Part shown: positions 14,266 to 20,402 of the stretch, piece after piece
Layout: every line of letters begins with the position of its first letter
Position numbering within the stretch: the stretch's first letter is position 1
Source: a virus
DNA: 20,402 nt
Reading direction: 5' to 3' (one strand)
IMG/VR virus record: IMGVR_UViG_3300030107_006051
Coordinates: 1 to 20,402 of that record
The notes under the pieces: generated by a model
The model's input: only the letters and a program-made list of their open reading frames with translations
The model's database searches: none
What the model was told of the DNA's origin: nothing
Position numbers and translations under genes: made by a program

Positions 14266-14943
14266 ATGAAATTTATAGACGCGGCAGAAAATAAAAAAAT
14301 GGGAAGTAGTCATAAGTTTTTAAGTTATTTTAAAGATTATGATTTTCATTTTGGTCAGTTAGATAGAAATAAGCCATATAATATATTAGAAATTGGTGTA
14401 CAGCAAGGTGGTGGTTTGTGGACACTAAAAGAATATTTTCCAAATTCATCTATTACAGGATTGGATATTGATAATAATTGCAAGCAATATGAAAGTGAAG
14501 AGAATGATATTGTGGTTTTTATAGGATCACAAACGGATGAGGGTTTGTTGGAAAAAATATCTAAAGAGAGGGGTTCTTTTGATATTATAATAGATGATGG
14601 TGGTCATACCATGAAACAGCAGAAGATCAGTTTTTTTAAATTGTTTCCTTTGTTGAATGATGATGGTATATACATTATTGAAGATTTGCATACATCATAT
14701 TGGCCTTCATTTGGTGGTGGTATAAACAATGAAGAAACAATGATGAGTACGTTAAAGCAACTATCTGATAAAAGCACTTCAAGTTGGGCATCTAGGAATG
14801 ATAGGGCTGATAATAATAAAAATAGTTTAAAGTTTGATTATTTTGATGGACATATAGATTCAGTTCATTTTCATGCTTCTATTTGCTTTATATACAAGAA
14901 AGAATATAACGACAAAACTGGAAGATCCACAGTAAGGATATGA
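14266..14943 (+). CDS. Class I SAM O-methyltransferase, sugar/macrolide-sugar type
   Basis: This 225-aa protein starts at ATG 14266, with TTGGAGAG about 8 bases upstream; the longer frame to 14242 runs into the previous gene. Motif I is LEIGVQQGGGLWTL (41-54), motif II is LDIDNNC (66-72), and the metal/catalytic motif is FDIIIDDGGHTMKQQ (105-119, D110, D111, H114). YIIEDLHTSYWPSFGGG (136-152) is the other conserved run. These motifs are those of sugar O-methyltransferases such as the tetracenomycin rhamnose 2'-O-methyltransferase and MycE. It probably methylates a sugar hydroxyl, with Mg helped by the DDGGH motif. This gene is among the most A+T-rich in the window (15/60 G+C at 14281-14340), a possible sign of recent acquisition. 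Confidence 0.88.
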   Translation: MKFIDAAENKKMGSSHKFLSYFKDYDFHFGQLDRNKPYNILEIGVQQGGGLWTLKEYFPNSSITGLDIDNNCKQYESEENDIVVFIGSQTDEGLLEKISKERGSFDIIIDDGGHTMKQQKISFFKLFPLLNDDGIYIIEDLHTSYWPSFGGGINNEETMMSTLKQLSDKSTSSWASRNDRADNNKNSLKFDYFDGHIDSVHFHASICFIYKKEYNDKTGRSTVRI

Positions 14944-14947
14944 CAAA

Positions 14948-15814
14948 ATGATGACAGAAAATATTGATATTATACTTCCGACCGCTGGGAAAAAATCTCG
15001 CTCAATTACAATGCTTGCTGTTCGTTCTTTTTTAGAGTTTAGTGAGGGTTTTAATTTTAGAATTTTTGTTGTCGAAAATTCTAATGATAATTCTTATCGG
15101 GATGATGTTTTGGGATTGTCTGAAAATGTTTTTTGGATTCAAAATCCAATACAATCTCAAGATGAATATGCTGGGTCACTTGCCAACGCAAAAGGGTTAG
15201 AGCGGGGATTAGAAGAGGTTGATTCGGAATATGTTTTTTTATGTCATAATGATGTAATTGCGTGCCATCAAAACTGGATGAGGTATTTATTTAACAAAGT
15301 AAAAAAAGAAGGATATAGCCTGTGCGGCTTTCAGCATGATGAACACCCAGATCGGATATTTGCTGCTCATATTTCTGGAATACTCACTAAAACAGAAATC
15401 GCGAAGACGGTATCCTTGCGTCCTTCTTCTGGATCAATTCCTATGGATGTTGGAGATTCTTTGACAAAATATTGTCGTGACAATGATTTGAAATATTTTA
15501 TTTGCGAGAATACAAAAATTGATCATCTAGCAAATCCAAAAATTAACAAGTGGTTTGATGGGACATATATAGAAAATCACAGAAACGGTAGTGACTGGTA
15601 TGAAAAAAATGTTCCGTCGCCGTTTAAATCTTCATCGTCTGTAAAATCTTTTGATGATGATCTTAATGTTGTTTGGATGCACTTGGGTAGAGGAACACCA
15701 AAGGCTCGCGGAAATTACTCAAAGGCAAATAATAAAAATAAAACATCAGCAGATCAATGGACTATTTTTGCAGATGAATATATATTTAATGGAGGGCAAA
15801 CCTGTGAGAAGTGA
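14948..15814 (+). CDS. GT-A-like glycosyltransferase
   Basis: This 288-aa protein has the GT-A beginning IDIILPTAGKKSRSITMLAVRSFLEF (6-31) and a nucleotide-binding strand FRIFVVENSND (37-47). The metal-site position reads FLCHNDVIACHQNW (97-110), an HND variant of DxD. Residues after 130 include CGFQHDEHPDRIFAAHISG and a tail with WMHLGRGTPKARG (244-256). Either ATG 14948 or ATG 14951 can start it; AAGGAT lies about 10 bases upstream. Its end overlaps the next gene by 11 bases. Family assignment is moderate because only the N-terminal half shows clear GT-A features. It shows the same X-N-D site as the transferase at the right edge. Confidence 0.7.
   Translation: MMTENIDIILPTAGKKSRSITMLAVRSFLEFSEGFNFRIFVVENSNDNSYRDDVLGLSENVFWIQNPIQSQDEYAGSLANAKGLERGLEEVDSEYVFLCHNDVIACHQNWMRYLFNKVKKEGYSLCGFQHDEHPDRIFAAHISGILTKTEIAKTVSLRPSSGSIPMDVGDSLTKYCRDNDLKYFICENTKIDHLANPKINKWFDGTYIENHRNGSDWYEKNVPSPFKSSSSVKSFDDDLNVVWMHLGRGTPKARGNYSKANNKNKTSADQWTIFADEYIFNGGQTCEK
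15791..15796 (+). promoter_or_regulatory. Ribosome binding site fixing a GTG start
   Basis: GGAGGG lies 7 bases before the GTG at 15804, inside the end of the preceding gene. The longer open frame (to 15651) has no comparable signal and would overlap the previous gene by 164 bases. The GTG therefore decides the start. Confidence 0.75.
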
Positions 15815-16457
15815 ACTTGTTGAAGACATTGATGATTTGGTAGTTCCTGAAGAATATCAGAAAATTTGGGATGATATTAATTTGCCAATCCAAACCCAAA
15901 AAGGCATGGATCACAATCTATCAGAAGAGGCTCTACTTACTTGCCTAGATCAACTTTCTAGGCGGGGGTATTATTTGGTATCCATCGCGGAACAATTTGG
16001 TGCGAAGAATATTGCAGAGGTTGGCACCGCACAGGGTTGGCAATTCTATACGTTTGCTCATTATGCCAAAAAGGTTGGCGGTTATGTTTGGAGTTGCGAT
16101 CCACGCGATGTTCGGGACAGAAACTATGTTAAAGAATATGCGGACGTAACAGATTTCGTTTCTGGGACAAGTGAAGAGATGGCAGAGACAATTAAGTTTT
16201 CTGGTGAAAAGATTGACATGTTTTATATTGATGGTTGGCATGAACAGGGTTGGGTATTACAGGACGTAGAGCGTCTTAAAGAATTTCAGTCGGATAGTCC
16301 TATTTGGATTTTTGACGATTATGATGAGCGGTTTGGTTGCTCTTTGGATATAGATGAAATCTGCGAGAGGATGCCGGATCATTATGTATACCATGTGGGA
16401 AATGCTGCGAGTGGTCAACCAAACCATCAGGTTGCAGTTTTTGGGAGAATTGAATGA
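15804..16457 (+). CDS. SAM-dependent methyltransferase-like protein (Methyltransf_24 type)
   Basis: This 217-aa protein starts at GTG 15804. The N-terminal third (to about 65) is helical. Class I fold pieces follow: NIAEVGTAQGWQFYTF (69-84, motif I), VWSCDPRDV (95-103, motif II with D99), and IDMFYIDGWHEQGWVLQDVE (137-156, motif IV with D143 and H146), then IWIFDDYDERFGC (167-179). The D-G-W-H with a following Asp-rich strand matches the small O-methyltransferases in this cassette at 13647 and 14266, so they may share an ancestor. Its composition is clearly less A+T-rich than 14266, so it may have a different origin. The target is likely a glycan hydroxyl; it ends in an ATGA overlap with the next gene. 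Confidence 0.78.
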   Translation: MRSELVEDIDDLVVPEEYQKIWDDINLPIQTQKGMDHNLSEEALLTCLDQLSRRGYYLVSIAEQFGAKNIAEVGTAQGWQFYTFAHYAKKVGGYVWSCDPRDVRDRNYVKEYADVTDFVSGTSEEMAETIKFSGEKIDMFYIDGWHEQGWVLQDVERLKEFQSDSPIWIFDDYDERFGCSLDIDEICERMPDHYVYHVGNAASGQPNHQVAVFGRIE

Positions 16458-17422
16458 ATATTCTATTCTATTCTAGTCATGATAATTTGTCTGTTGGCTC
16501 TTATAGAATTTGGGTTAGGGATTTGAATAGATATTTTAATCATGTGGGTATATCTTCTCAGATTTCAATTGGCAAACTTCCCGACATTAATGGGTTTGAT
16601 GTAGTTATATTTGGTAAGGGGGATCATGTCAAAGCGCAGGAAGTTAAAAAAGCCAACCCAAATAAAAAGGTTGGTGTCATTAATCTAGCAAGTGATGTGA
16701 AGGATCTTGATGTAGATTTTATAATTGTCGGCTCGATTGAAGAGCAGGCAAGTCATTCTTCATACGATAATGTATTCTTATTTCCTTTGATTGAGGATAT
16801 GTATCAAAATAATATTATGTATAAGGAGCATATCTCTTCTGATAAGCTGACAGTTGGGTTTCATGGTAATGTTACTCATACCGCAAATTTTTTAAAAGGT
16901 TTAAATGGAGCATTGCAAAGATTTTCAGAACACTATCCAGTAGAATTTGTGGTTATAACATCTGCACCAGTGAATCAATCTTTACTTCCAAAAGGAGTTA
17001 GTGTTTCTGTAGAACCTTGGATTTATGAAAATATGCCCAATCGCATTTTATCATTTGATCTTGGTGTTGTTCCAAATGCAGTAATCGGAGGGGTTCATTC
17101 TGAGTCTGTGACTGAGGGATTATTTTCTACGGACTATGAGATGAGATTTAAGAACAAATCAAATGCGGGGCGAGCATTTGTGTTCCATCAGTTGGGGATT
17201 CCTGTTGTGGCTGATATTACTCCCAGTAATTTTCATGTTATGGGAAATCCAGATTGTGGATATTTGGTTGCAAATGAAGAAGGCTGGTATAAATCATTAT
17301 TGAAATTGTCTGACTTTAGGGAGAGGCAGAGAATAGCTGATAATGCCAAGGTAGAATTTGACCGGCTATATAATCCATATGATTGGGCGAAGCGCCTTTA
17401 TCACAACATAAAGGAAATATAA
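16454..17422 (+). CDS. GT-B-like glycosyltransferase
   Basis: This 322-aa protein starts in ATGA with the previous gene. It opens with a GT-B-type strand MNILFYSSHDNLSVGSYR, followed by INGFDVVIFGKGDHVKAQEV. TVGFHGNVTHT (133-143) marks the start of the donor domain, as in GT4 enzymes. GRAFVFHQLGIPVVADITPS (239-258) is the C-terminal strand-loop that usually holds the donor, though the E-x7-E signature itself is missing. The N-terminal domain is short. I call it GT-B from fold cues rather than from catalytic residues. It could also be a non-catalytic relative. Its TAA overlaps the next ATG by one base. Confidence 0.7.
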   Translation: MNILFYSSHDNLSVGSYRIWVRDLNRYFNHVGISSQISIGKLPDINGFDVVIFGKGDHVKAQEVKKANPNKKVGVINLASDVKDLDVDFIIVGSIEEQASHSSYDNVFLFPLIEDMYQNNIMYKEHISSDKLTVGFHGNVTHTANFLKGLNGALQRFSEHYPVEFVVITSAPVNQSLLPKGVSVSVEPWIYENMPNRILSFDLGVVPNAVIGGVHSESVTEGLFSTDYEMRFKNKSNAGRAFVFHQLGIPVVADITPSNFHVMGNPDCGYLVANEEGWYKSLLKLSDFRERQRIADNAKVEFDRLYNPYDWAKRLYHNIKEI

Positions 17423-18168
17423 TGGAAAAGGGTATATTGTACATTGCATTTGGTGATAATTTTTTAAAGGAGCTTACGCTGTCTGCCGAGTCGGTTAAGA
17501 AGTTTTGTCCTGATCTTCACATCACAGTGTTTTGTGATAAGCCAATTGAGTCTGAGTTTATAGATGATTGTAGAATGATTGAAGCCAGACATCTAAGACC
17601 AAAGATTGACTATATTATGCACTCTCCTTACGAGAGAACTTTGTTCTTAGACACCGACACTATCATCGACTATGACATTAGTGACATGTTTGACATCCTT
17701 GATAACTTTGATATTGCGTTAGCCCATGATCTTGCGAGAAAACGAAAGAAATATTCTGATTCAATACCAGAGTATGGCGCAATTCCATATTCTTTCTCTG
17801 AATTGAATACGGGTGTAATTGCGTTTAAGAAGAACGAAAAAACACATCTTCTATGGAATCGTTGGCAGGAAAATTTTTATAAGTGGTATGAGCATTCTCC
17901 TTGGGATCAGCCTTCTTTTCGGGTTTCCTTATGGCAGACCACTCTAGAAGATGATCTGAAGTTGTATGTGTTTCCTGTTGAATATAATATCCGAAGTAAA
18001 GCAAATCGTGAGAAGAATAGAAGAATGCATGATGAATTTGGTGATGAACATCTAACTCCTCGCATTTATCATATGCACGCAGATACCAGAATTAATCAGG
18101 GTGTCTATGAGATTAATAGTGTGGATGAGGCTTTGGATATTTGTAAAAAGAATTTTTTGGAGTATTAA
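17422..18168 (+). CDS. GT8-like nucleotide-sugar transferase
   Basis: This 248-aa protein starts at TAATG with AAGGAA about 6 bases upstream; the longer frame to 17383 lies inside the previous gene. ILYIAFGDNFLKELTLSAES (5-24) is the GT-A first strand and helix. ERTLFLDTDTIIDYDISDMF (71-90) carries the D77-x-D79 metal motif in the position seen in GT8 (glycogenin/galactosyltransferase-type) enzymes. ELNTGVIAF (127-135) is the conserved Asn-Thr-Gly loop, and PWDQPSF is another typical motif. These are retaining transferases that use UDP-Glc or UDP-Gal donors. An epimerase upstream could supply UDP-Gal. The closeness to a true GT8 assignment is moderate. Confidence 0.8.
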   Translation: MEKGILYIAFGDNFLKELTLSAESVKKFCPDLHITVFCDKPIESEFIDDCRMIEARHLRPKIDYIMHSPYERTLFLDTDTIIDYDISDMFDILDNFDIALAHDLARKRKKYSDSIPEYGAIPYSFSELNTGVIAFKKNEKTHLLWNRWQENFYKWYEHSPWDQPSFRVSLWQTTLEDDLKLYVFPVEYNIRSKANREKNRRMHDEFGDEHLTPRIYHMHADTRINQGVYEINSVDEALDICKKNFLEY

Positions 18169-18169
18169 A

Positions 18170-18760
18170 ATGACCGTTCCGATGATGCACAAAAAAGAAT
18201 ATGGATTTATTGAGTCGCATTTAAAAAATGATATGACTATGTTGGAATGGGGCTCCGGTGGCAGCACGTTATATTTTCCGAAATTTGTCAAATCATATTA
18301 CAGTATAGAACATGATCAGGACTGGTATGACAAGATAAAGCCTCAGATTTCAGATAATGTTAATTATTACCATATTCCCAGTAGCGTTCCGTGGGAGCGA
18401 CCTTCGGACTGGAGGGATAATCCAGCGCATCATAATACGCCAGTTGAATTGTTTTATGATTATATAGATTATGTAGATGAGTTGGACGTTGAATTTGATT
18501 GTATTTTAGTCGATGGTCGATGTCGTGTTCATTGTGCAATTAAAGCCCTGTCATACCTAAAAGATGATGGTGTTTTATTTTTTCATGATTTTTATCCAAG
18601 GAAAAAATATGGATACTATGATGTTCTATACTACTATGATCCGATTGGGGGAGTGTCTGATACTACCCAGACGGTTATTGGGTTAAAAAAGAAGGATATA
18701 TCTTTATACAGAAGTGTCGATTCGATTACCGAAGAATTGGAAATGTTTCATGACTTATGA
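18170..18760 (+). CDS. Methyltransferase-like Rossmann protein
   Basis: This 196-aa protein starts at ATG 18170 with TTGGAG about 7 bases upstream; the open frame extends only into the previous gene. TMLEWGSGGSTLYF (23-36) is a class I motif I (G28-S-G-G), SIEHDQDWY (45-53) holds the motif II acidic residue E47, and FDCILVDGRCRVHCA (109-123) gives motif IV with D115, then VLFFHDFYP. The VDGR piece with a following Arg resembles small methyltransferases found beside glycosyltransferases. SAM binding is probable but unproven, since no residues specific to a substrate class are visible. It overlaps the next gene by 11 bases. Confidence 0.68.
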   Translation: MTVPMMHKKEYGFIESHLKNDMTMLEWGSGGSTLYFPKFVKSYYSIEHDQDWYDKIKPQISDNVNYYHIPSSVPWERPSDWRDNPAHHNTPVELFYDYIDYVDELDVEFDCILVDGRCRVHCAIKALSYLKDDGVLFFHDFYPRKKYGYYDVLYYYDPIGGVSDTTQTVIGLKKKDISLYRSVDSITEELEMFHDL

Positions 18761-19484
18761 GAATCTTATAAAAGATAAAACCGTTGCCATCGTGGGTCCA
18801 GCTAAGTATATGGAAAATCTTCCTTTGGGAGAAGAGATAGATAATCATGATTTGGTTGTTCGTGTTAACAGAAGCATAGAAACCATAGACGACTATTGTG
18901 ATAACATAGGATCTATGGCTGATATATTATACACATGCCTTATAGAAACAGCACAAAATGCCGGAAGGTTGGATGTTGATGAATTGATGAATACATATAA
19001 AGTAAAGTATGTGTGCGCTCCTCCGGTATCTGATATGAAGGGGCTATCCACAAAAACAAAAATACATCATATGGCAAATCCTAAAACAGTTGAGAGAATA
19101 AAAAAGAATATACCGTTCAGGGTCGTTGACCACGAATTCCATACAAGTCTTGCAGAGAGCGTTGATTGCCGACCGAATACAGGATTTTTGGCTATCTACG
19201 ACCTTTTGCGGTTTAAGCCAAAGTGTCTTTCAATCTATGGTTTCAGTTTTTATCTTGATGGATTTATATCTGGATGTAAAGATGGCATAGAACAGGAAAA
19301 GGGTGTCACTGCTGAAGAGTTTGGTCATATGGCTTTTGTGTCAAAACGTCATGTTCAAAAAAACATGTGGGGATACGCCAAGAAAACTCTTATAGATAAT
19401 CCTAGAGTTCAATTGGATAGTGTGTTGAGTAAGATATTGAGACTTGATGAATTGAGTAAGGATGAATTTTGTGAAAAAACTTAA
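18750..19484 (+). CDS. GT29 sialyltransferase-like protein
   Basis: This 244-aa protein starts at ATG 18750, 11 bases inside the previous gene; the longer frame to 18714 lacks an RBS. Residues 12-41 (VAIVGPAKYMENLPLGEEID, then HDLVVRVNRS) follow the pattern of the GT29 L-sialylmotif: a hydrophobic strand, G, a Gly before ID, then HD-x-V-x-R-x-N. Residues 138-169 (VDCRPNTGFLAIYDLLRF, then LSIYGFSFYL) follow the S-motif: P-x-T-G-x-x-A and a later Y/I-G-F. A conserved-looking HM at 193-194 lies in the region of the later family motifs. If active, it would transfer a CMP-linked sugar such as sialic acid. No CMP-sialate synthetase is in the window, so the donor must come from elsewhere or differ. 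Matches are to the motif pattern, not to a search. Confidence 0.72.
   Translation: MTYENLIKDKTVAIVGPAKYMENLPLGEEIDNHDLVVRVNRSIETIDDYCDNIGSMADILYTCLIETAQNAGRLDVDELMNTYKVKYVCAPPVSDMKGLSTKTKIHHMANPKTVERIKKNIPFRVVDHEFHTSLAESVDCRPNTGFLAIYDLLRFKPKCLSIYGFSFYLDGFISGCKDGIEQEKGVTAEEFGHMAFVSKRHVQKNMWGYAKKTLIDNPRVQLDSVLSKILRLDELSKDEFCEKT
19457..19461 (+). promoter_or_regulatory. Ribosome binding site favouring a GTG start
   Basis: AAGGA ends 9 bases before GTG 19471 but directly abuts the alternative ATG at 19462, which is therefore a poor start. The GTG also gives a standard GT-A beginning (KKLKIFIVTYKRSD). Confidence 0.55.
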
Positions 19485-20402
19485 AATTTTTATTGTTACC
19501 TATAAGCGTTCTGATGTGTTGAATGAGTTGATTGATAATATTTTTGAATCTGATTTTAAAGATGTTCCTAATACAGAAGTTAATATCATCAATAACCATT
19601 CAAATTTTAATCTTACAAGTGAGCATCAAAACAAAATTGGTAATGTATATCATAACATGTGTCGTCCTGATTGGTCAGGAGCAAATTTAGGAGAAAATTG
19701 GAATCAGGCTCTAATGTTAGGATTTAAATCGCTTATAAATCCAGATTCCGAATATGTAGTTACTCTACAAAATGATTGTGTTTTGCATCATGATTGGTAT
19801 TCTCATCTGATGACCATGCATCAAAAGTATAATTTTATTGCGGGTGAATTTGGTGATAATGTAGTGTCGTATACACCAGAGGCAGTTAGACGAATTGGTC
19901 TTTGGGATGAACAATTCTCAGGCGGGGGACATAGAGAAGCTGATTATTATTTAAGGGCATTAAGATTTAATAAGCAACATTCTTTGATTAACGATACAAT
20001 GCATGGTCGTGTTTGGAATCCCAATGATGATTATTTGACTCTAGATATTACTGAAAATAGAAACATTAAAAGTGTTGATGGAAAGATGAAACGTCGCCCT
20101 GATAACAAAGAACAAGAAAGAATATGGACAGGTATTCGTGGTGGTGTTATGAATGAATACAACACACAATATTTTTATTGGAAGTGGGCAAACACACATC
20201 ATGTGGAATTGACAAAGAGTAAGTGGATTAAGAACTGGCCTATTGATCTTGTGGAAGATCCGCCTTTGATAAGAAAAAAAATTGTGTTTATGAAATATCC
20301 ATATTTTGAAAAAGATATATACAGACTTACAGAGAAGGGATATTGGATTCCTTCTGGTTTTGGTCAACAACATTGGAATGAATGGGAAGATAGGGTTAGA
20401 AC
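19471..20402 (+). CDS. GT-A-like glycosyltransferase, cut by the window edge
   Basis: The frame from GTG 19471 stays open to the last base, so the 3' end lies outside the window (310 codons seen). It overlaps the previous gene by 14 bases. The N-terminal strand-helix is KKLKIFIVTYKRSDVLNEL (2-20), a GT2/GT-A beginning. The metal-site position reads VVTLQNDCVLHHDW (96-109), an N-D variant of DxD, much like HND in the transferase at 14948. GGGHREADYYLRALRF (151-166) holds an acidic motif where GT2 enzymes have the catalytic ED, reading E156, D158. Beyond about residue 200 it is a basic, aromatic-rich domain (TGIRGGVMNEY, FYWKWANTHHV) that I do not recognise. Confidence 0.8.
   Translation, partial: MKKLKIFIVTYKRSDVLNELIDNIFESDFKDVPNTEVNIINNHSNFNLTSEHQNKIGNVYHNMCRPDWSGANLGENWNQALMLGFKSLINPDSEYVVTLQNDCVLHHDWYSHLMTMHQKYNFIAGEFGDNVVSYTPEAVRRIGLWDEQFSGGGHREADYYLRALRFNKQHSLINDTMHGRVWNPNDDYLTLDITENRNIKSVDGKMKRRPDNKEQERIWTGIRGGVMNEYNTQYFYWKWANTHHVELTKSKWIKNWPIDLVEDPPLIRKKIVFMKYPYFEKDIYRLTEKGYWIPSGFGQQHWNEWEDRVR

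Noticed and set aside
15651-15803. N-terminal extension of the methyltransferase-like gene
   Set aside because: It would overlap the previous gene by 164 bases and encode an unusual Met/Gln-rich stretch; GGAGGG-GTG at 15791-15806 is the better start.
20041-20373. 110-aa minus-strand frame near the right edge
   Set aside because: The + strand frame from 19471 is open through this stretch and reads as a glycosyltransferase; the minus frame is low-complexity and lacks a start signal.

Overview
The window reads as part of a tailed-phage (Caudoviricetes) genome, most likely a marine T4-like myovirus or an uncultured relative. The evidence is compact one-strand coding with stop/start overlaps, a T4 gp61-type primase of the usual phage length, a phage-type ThyX, a monomeric B12-dependent ribonucleotide reductase, a RuvC-like nuclease, an o-spanin-like lipoprotein and a very long glycosyltransferase/methyltransferase run. 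Every gene I support is on the + strand. The host cannot be named; a near-consensus sigma-70 promoter and a lipobox point to a Gram-negative bacterium. No tRNA, rRNA, CRISPR array, integrase or insertion sequence is visible.

Region 1 (1-3556) has a large protein cut by the left edge and a protein with a dockerin/EF-hand-like Ca-binding loop and an Asn-Gly repeat. Two conserved-looking small phage proteins follow. Then comes a possible lysis trio: a charged helical protein, an out-of-frame overlapping lipoprotein resembling an o-spanin, and a one-TM coiled-coil protein.

Region 2 (3580-7912) is a replication and nucleotide operon: primase, thyX, nrdJ, a 56-aa zinc-ribbon protein and a RuvC-like resolvase. 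Four of its junctions overlap or nearly touch (TAATG or TAAGATG), so translation is probably coupled.

Region 3 (7913-8638) looks like a self-contained early unit. It has a TTGACA-16-TATACT promoter with extended -10, a 60-aa basic protein, a possible H-type RNA pseudoknot, and a 73-aa HTH-like protein that is much more G+C-rich than its surroundings. A hairpin and a strong intrinsic terminator close it.

Region 4 (8639-20402) is a 14-gene glycan cassette with gaps of 0-4 bases or short overlaps. It holds GT-B and GT-A glycosyltransferases, a 2OG-Fe(II) oxygenase, a GalE-like sugar epimerase, four SAM-methyltransferase-like proteins, a GT8-like enzyme and a GT29 (sialyltransferase)-like enzyme; the last gene runs off the right edge. 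Together these could build and methylate a complex glycan, either on the virion or on the host envelope. Composition varies along the cassette, with one methyltransferase gene very A+T-rich, which suggests piecemeal acquisition.
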